Source of the DNA: Flavobacteriales bacterium | Lineage (GTDB): Bacteria > Bacteroidota > Bacteroidia > Flavobacteriales > BACL11 | Direction of reading: 5' to 3' | DNA length: 9,880 nucleotides | Assembly: GCA_002728175.1 (NCBI GenBank) | Contig: PBVH01000045.1 | Span: forward strand, 1 to 9,880 | Shown here: positions 6,178-9,880 of the stretch, piece after piece | Layout of the letters: every line of letters starts with the position of its first letter | Numbering within the stretch: position 1 is the first letter of the stretch | Program-made: the position numbers and the translations under genes | Notes under the pieces: model-generated | Database searches by the model: none | What the model saw: the letters and a program-made list of their open reading frames with translations, nothing else | Told to the model about the DNA's origin: nothing

Positions 6178-9100
6178 TTATTGTAATAATAATTTTTTAT
6201 AGATTTTATCTTTACCATTAGAAATTTCAATTAAATAGTTTCCTTTTGAAAATCTTGATAAATCAATATTAGTTTTGTAGTTACCACTTAAATTGTTTAT
6301 TTCCTTCATATATACATCGTTACCGTTCGATGAAATTATTCGGATAATGTAATCTGAAGAATTTTGTGAAGTAAACTCAACGTTAATGTAATCTGAAGTT
6401 GGATTTGGATAAATATTTAATTCTTTGATATCTTCCACTGATAAACTTGTCGGGAGATCAACATAGAAAGAATCAATATTTGAAATACATCCATTAGCAT
6501 CTTCAACATAAACACTAAACCATCCGCTGGTAATTGGTTCTAATGGAGATACATTTGATGTAAATGCATTAGGATCTACCCAAGTAATAATAAATGGAGC
6601 AACGCCATCAGTTATTATAGCTTCCCAAGAATATGAATTAGCAATTTGAGTAGCAACAACTGTTGGAGCAGTATTTATAGTCAAATCCAATGTCACGATA
6701 CTATCACATCCATTAGCGGCACCATTTACATAAGTGAAGGAATACATTCCACTTGAAGTATAAGTTTGTCCATCTACAGACCATGTATATGGCTCACAAG
6801 TAATGTGTGTTTCCGTACTTTTTGGTAATGGAAGAATAACTAAATTTAATGTTGCAATACTATCGCATCCATCAACGTTTGTCAGTGTATCAGTATATAA
6901 ACCTGATGACGATAGGGTATCTCCACCCCAAACATAGAACTCACAAGATGTTTCTGAACTTGTTCCTGAATTACTATTAACAATAGTAAGTACAAGAGTA
7001 TGTACAGAGTCACAACCTACGGAATTTAGGTATGTCTTATCGTAAGATCCTGATGATGTGTAAGTAGTATTATCCCATTCAAACACATCACAAGCAGTTA
7101 TTGTTGTAGTACCCTCAGTGTTATGTAAAACAGAACCGATTGTAACAGTATGAACACTATCACACCCTACACTATTTACAAATGTTTCGGTATATGTTCC
7201 TACAGAATCTATAACAACTGTTCCCCATAAATATGGAACACACAAAGTATCTATCGTACTTGAATTTGGACTACTCGAGTAATTAATCGTTAAGTCTAAG
7301 TGAATTGTACTATCACATCCAGCACTTGTTTGATATGTATAAGAAGCAGTATTATTTGATACTGTGTACGTTACACCATCTATCCATGTATATGAATCAC
7401 AGTGTACTTGTGTATCAACAATATCAGTGTATTCTGGTACAACAGTTACTTCTAAAAACACAATACTATCACAAGTTCCTGAAACATTACTTCCAGCAAA
7501 TATTTGAGAATGAGTACCTGACTGTGTAATTGTATCAGCATACCAATAGAACTCTCCACATACAGTTATAGTATCGTAATGATAGGCTGTATAATTTAAT
7601 ATTAAGTCAACAACAATTATACTATCACATCCATTTACTGTTGGCTGATTAGCTAACACGTAATGAATTCCATCACTTGTTAGAGCATCATTTTCAATAA
7701 ATAGTGTATCACAATATTGATTATGACTAACAAATATGCTAGATGTGTCGTTGTAGTGAATTGTTAAGTTAAGTGTAGCAATACTATCACATCCTACAGA
7801 TGAAACTAATGTATCTACATACGTACCGCTTGAAGTGTAAGTATTTCCATTCCACTCATAACTGTTACATGCTGTTGCTGATCCAGAACCATATACTCTC
7901 TCATATACAACAAGATTCAAAAATACAGTATCTATACCACCACATGCATTAATATTACCAAGGTACGGATAAACTCCTGTTGAATCATAGTTTTGAGATG
8001 CTAAAGCCCATGTATAAGTATGACATGCCGTATCAAATACAGTAGTATTATTTGTATTAATTATTGTTAAATCTAATGTAACAATACTATCACAACCATT
8101 AATATCTGTATAGTTATTTGTGTATATTCCCGTTGTATTGTATGTAACACCATCCCAAACGTAAAAGTCGCATTCTTGTACAGTAACAGTAGCGATTGAA
8201 CTACTATTGATTGTAAGATTGAGCGTTACAACACTATCGCATCCATTTACATCAGCATATGTATTAGTATATGAACCCGTTGAATCATAGGTTACTCCAT
8301 CCCACTCATATGAGTCACATGCAACTACTGAAACAGAATTCGCAGAACTATTGTTAATAGTTAGATTCAGTGTATGTGTTATGGTACATCCCGCTTGAGG
8401 AGTAAATTCTGTAAATGTGTACGTACCAGAGCTAGAATACGTTGTTCCGGCTAACTGCCAATTAAAATTATCACATGCTACATTTGTATAAGAATAGCTT
8501 TGTGTTTCCTCAATTGTTAAGTCTAACCAATGAACACTATCACAACCATATATATTTGTAAAGTAAGATGCTTTTAAACCACTAGCACTTGCCCCTACGT
8601 AAGTTACTCCTTGTCCAGAATTTCCAACTGGCCAATGATAAAAATCACACTGTGGTCCTGGATTAAATGGTGTTAATGAATCAGAAAAGCTAGGGTTTAT
8701 AGTTAAATCTAAACTATCAGTATGAATACAACCAGATGAATTAATGCTAGTATGAATATATAAATCTGTACTATTAAGAATTAAAGTATCATTAGATGCA
8801 GTTATCCATATATATTCTTCATTATCACAACCTTCATCAACTAAATAAGAGGTAAGTTCATAATTACATACAAACGAAAAACCAGAAGTTGTATCTATCG
8901 AATGAGTTGGAGCCCAATTACAGGCAGTTGGATCTAAACAACCAAAAGCAGTACCACAATCAGTACTAAAACTCGCATGAGAATCAATAGTCCAAAAACC
9001 ACTGGCTACATTAGCATTTGCTTGAGCCGTATCAGCAACTTCAATACAAAAAAGTAAAGGATTACCACTAGCATCAAATGTTAGTAGTTGAGAACTAAAA

Positions 9101-9396
9101 GGTAATAAAGATATACTAGTATTAGCAATTCCCTGATTTGCAACATTAGAACAATCAAAATTAGTTAAGCTTGTAAAGCCCTCTAAGCCTGTATAGTCAT
9201 CAATAAGAAGGTTACTAAGGTCTAGATTAGTAACAGTTGCTATTGATGCTGAATCTACCAAATTGTTTCCAGATATTCCATCACCCCAACCGTTTCCTTC
9301 AACAACATTCTCAAAAATATCGTTAGGCATGTATACAGTTTGAGCAGAACTAAAAGACGATACAATCACAAAAATAAAGCAAAAAAAACGAATCAT
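6178..9396 (-). CDS. Large secreted repeat protein with LRR-like N-terminus and type A T9SS sorting domain
   Basis: This 1072-residue protein starts at an ATG followed at once by a signal peptide (1-19, ending F-S-S-A-Q). Residues ~50-115 are leucine-rich-repeat-like (V-T-N-L-D-L-S-N, then L-T-N-F-D-C-S-N). They end in the cap seen in flavobacterial LRR proteins (C117-I-E-V ... F-S-T-D-C147). Residues 152-179 hold one copy of the G-C-x-D-P-T-A-C-N-W motif common in secreted proteins of marine Bacteroidota. Fourteen ~50-residue Cys-paired repeats fill 188-908. A beta-rich SprB-like segment (909-982) leads to the C-terminal sorting domain (about 990-1072) with I-Y-P-N-P-T-S-D-Y, F-S-K-G-N-Y and K-K-L-L. 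That is the type A (Por secretion tail) signal, cleaved on T9SS export with attachment to the surface or release. No enzymatic domain is visible; an adhesive or structural role is inference. A strong terminator follows. Upstream the BtuF-like gene ends 62 bp away, and no clear promoter box stands out in that AT-rich gap. Confidence 0.92.
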   Translation of the reverse strand: MIRFFCFIFVIVSSFSSAQTVYMPNDIFENVVEGNGWGDGISGNNLVDSASIATVTNLDLSNLLIDDYTGLEGFTSLTNFDCSNVANQGIANTSISLLPFSSQLLTFDASGNPLLFCIEVADTAQANANVASGFWTIDSHASFSTDCGTAFGCLDPTACNWAPTHSIDTTSGFSFVCNYELTSYLVDEGCDNEEYIWITASNDTLILNSTDLYIHTSINSSGCIHTDSLDLTINPSFSDSLTPFNPGPQCDFYHWPVGNSGQGVTYVGASASGLKASYFTNIYGCDSVHWLDLTIEETQSYSYTNVACDNFNWQLAGTTYSSSGTYTFTEFTPQAGCTITHTLNLTINNSSANSVSVVACDSYEWDGVTYDSTGSYTNTYADVNGCDSVVTLNLTINSSSIATVTVQECDFYVWDGVTYNTTGIYTNNYTDINGCDSIVTLDLTIINTNNTTVFDTACHTYTWALASQNYDSTGVYPYLGNINACGGIDTVFLNLVVYERVYGSGSATACNSYEWNGNTYTSSGTYVDTLVSSVGCDSIATLNLTIHYNDTSSIFVSHNQYCDTLFIENDALTSDGIHYVLANQPTVNGCDSIIVVDLILNYTAYHYDTITVCGEFYWYADTITQSGTHSQIFAGSNVSGTCDSIVFLEVTVVPEYTDIVDTQVHCDSYTWIDGVTYTVSNNTASYTYQTSAGCDSTIHLDLTINYSSSPNSSTIDTLCVPYLWGTVVIDSVGTYTETFVNSVGCDSVHTVTIGSVLHNTEGTTTITACDVFEWDNTTYTSSGSYDKTYLNSVGCDSVHTLVLTIVNSNSGTSSETSCEFYVWGGDTLSSSGLYTDTLTNVDGCDSIATLNLVILPLPKSTETHITCEPYTWSVDGQTYTSSGMYSFTYVNGAANGCDSIVTLDLTINTAPTVVATQIANSYSWEAIITDGVAPFIITWVDPNAFTSNVSPLEPITSGWFSVYVEDANGCISNIDSFYVDLPTSLSVEDIKELNIYPNPTSDYINVEFTSQNSSDYIIRIISSNGNDVYMKEINNLSGNYKTNIDLSRFSKGNYLIEISNGKDKIYKKLLLQ
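6673..8829 (-). repeat. Array of fourteen ~50-residue C-x4-W ... G-C-D-S repeats within the type A T9SS protein
   Basis: The consensus is C-D-x-Y-x-W-x-G-x-T-Y-x-S-x-G-x-Y, a short variable stretch, then N-G-C-D-S-(I/V)-x-T-L-x-L-T-I-N. First cysteines lie at residues 190, 250, 308, 360, 409, 458, 510, 562, 613, 666, 719, 769, 818 and 867. After the first three units the step is 49-53 residues (about 150 bp). Twelve of fourteen units keep C-x4-W and ten keep exact G-C-D-S. The second cysteine is 26-35 residues after the first, 26 being the most common. Each unit probably forms a small beta domain with one disulfide. The conserved coding DNA shows on the plus strand as a recurring ACTATCACATCC-like word. 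The units are diverged overall, so the array is old and not recently expanded. Confidence 0.9.
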
Positions 9397-9458
9397 TTAA
9401 TAAATATTATTTTACTAATTTAATAAATTAAAATTTTAAATATATATTCAAAAAAAAA

Positions 9459-9880
9459 TTAATTTTTGTTTGTTACATTTATCCATTCTTTAATAATATT
9501 GAAAATGATATTAACACCTTCTGTTAATGATGCAGGACCAGGCTGTAATATTATATCTGAGCTAATCTCATAAACGTTATCATTCTTAACTGCATTAATT
9601 TTATCCCATCCTTTCCTATTTACAAGCCTCTCTTTTTTAAACTTTTTACCACACCAAGAAACTAAAATAATATCAGGATTTTTTTCTATAATTAAATCTG
9701 AATTTTTGATAATTCTATCTTTTCCTAAAGATTCTTTTTTTGATGCAGGGAATATATTTTTACCTCCACATAGTTCAATTATTTCACTGACCCACTGAAT
9801 ATTTGTAATAATTGGGTCATACCATTCTTCAAAATATATTTTTGGTCTGATTTTAAAATTTTTAACTTTCTTTTTTACAA
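9459..9880 (-). CDS. C-terminal part of a BtuF-like ABC-transporter substrate-binding protein (cobalamin/metal-complex type)
   Basis: An open minus-strand frame runs from the right edge to the TAA at 9459-9461, giving the last 139 residues. Visible motifs are Y-F-E-E-W-Y-D-P (15-22), W-V-S-E-I-I-E-L-C-G-G (29-39), N-P-D-I-I-L-V-S-W-C-G-K-K (67-79), G-W-D-K-I-N-A-V-K-N (90-99) and L-Q-P-G-P (111-115). This is the second lobe of the helical-backbone metal-receptor family, and the E-E-W / S-W-C-G-K combination is typical of the BtuF-like 'cobalamin-binding' branch. Such proteins deliver corrinoid or Fe/heme-type ligands to an inner-membrane ABC permease. The ligand cannot be decided from this fragment. 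The N-terminus, any signal peptide and neighbouring transporter genes lie outside the window. Confidence 0.8.
   Translation of the reverse strand, partial: VKKKVKNFKIRPKIYFEEWYDPIITNIQWVSEIIELCGGKNIFPASKKESLGKDRIIKNSDLIIEKNPDIILVSWCGKKFKKERLVNRKGWDKINAVKNDNVYEISSDIILQPGPASLTEGVNIIFNIIKEWINVTNKN

Noticed and set aside
7305..7529. 74-codon plus-strand open frame inside the repeat-protein gene
   Set aside because: It lies wholly antisense to the repeat array, is Tyr/Gln/His-rich as expected from the complement of the repeats, has no recognisable motif, and competes with a well-supported gene.
6673..8829. Regularly spaced ACTATCACATCC-like word about every 150 bp, suggesting a CRISPR-like or binding-site array
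   Set aside because: The word is the complement of the codons for the conserved G-C-D-S-(I/V) motif, varies at synonymous positions, and the sequence between is coding. CRISPR repeats would be identical and spaced at 60-80 bp.
9397..9458. Promoter or terminator in the 62-bp gap between the BtuF-like gene and the repeat-protein gene
   Set aside because: The gap is almost pure A/T with no TAnnTTTG match and no GC-containing stem; whether the two genes are co-transcribed cannot be decided.
1..9880. Search for a defence, phage, CRISPR or transposon system
   Set aside because: No transposase, integrase, nuclease, toxin-antitoxin or inverted terminal repeats were found; every gene is housekeeping or a T9SS-type surface protein.

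Overview
The window looks like a chromosomal segment of a low-GC Bacteroidota species, most likely a (marine) flavobacterium. Supporting evidence: strongly AT-rich DNA, TAA at every stop codon I can see, no Shine-Dalgarno-like sequence before the starts, TAnnTTTG-type promoter boxes, and two large secreted proteins that end in the two kinds of type IX secretion system (T9SS) sorting domain, which are known only from this phylum. I cannot name the genus.

Layout. Bases 1-447 (+) hold the last 38 codons of a probable diacylglycerol/lipid kinase, followed without any gap (TAAATG) by a SUI1/YciH-type translation factor. Bases 449-642 (-) hold tRNA-Leu(GAG) and tRNA-Lys(UUU), separated by a terminator-like hairpin. 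A short divergent spacer (643-747) carries a likely tRNA promoter and leads to shikimate kinase (748-1254, +). From 1219 to the right end everything is on the minus strand: a PyrR-like phosphoribosyltransferase that overlaps aroK tail to tail by 36 bp; a 1450-residue multidomain surface protein with a type B (gliding-motility-associated) T9SS domain; an intrinsic terminator; a 1072-residue repeat protein with a type A T9SS domain; and the C-terminal 139 residues of a BtuF-like ABC-transporter binding protein that runs off the window.

How the parts relate. The left third is housekeeping (translation, aromatic amino acids, pyrimidine salvage or control). About three quarters of the window is the two giant extracellular proteins. 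Both have a signal peptide, long arrays of cysteine-paired beta-type repeats and a C-terminal sorting signal, so both are expected to pass the inner membrane by Sec, cross the outer membrane by T9SS, and act on the cell surface or outside the cell. They are not close relatives: one is built from eight 77-residue Ig-like units, the other from fourteen ~50-residue units of a different kind. A terminator separates them, so they are probably separate transcription units. I found no CRISPR array, transposase, phage gene or defence system. The most notable content is the regularity and architecture of the two repeat proteins.
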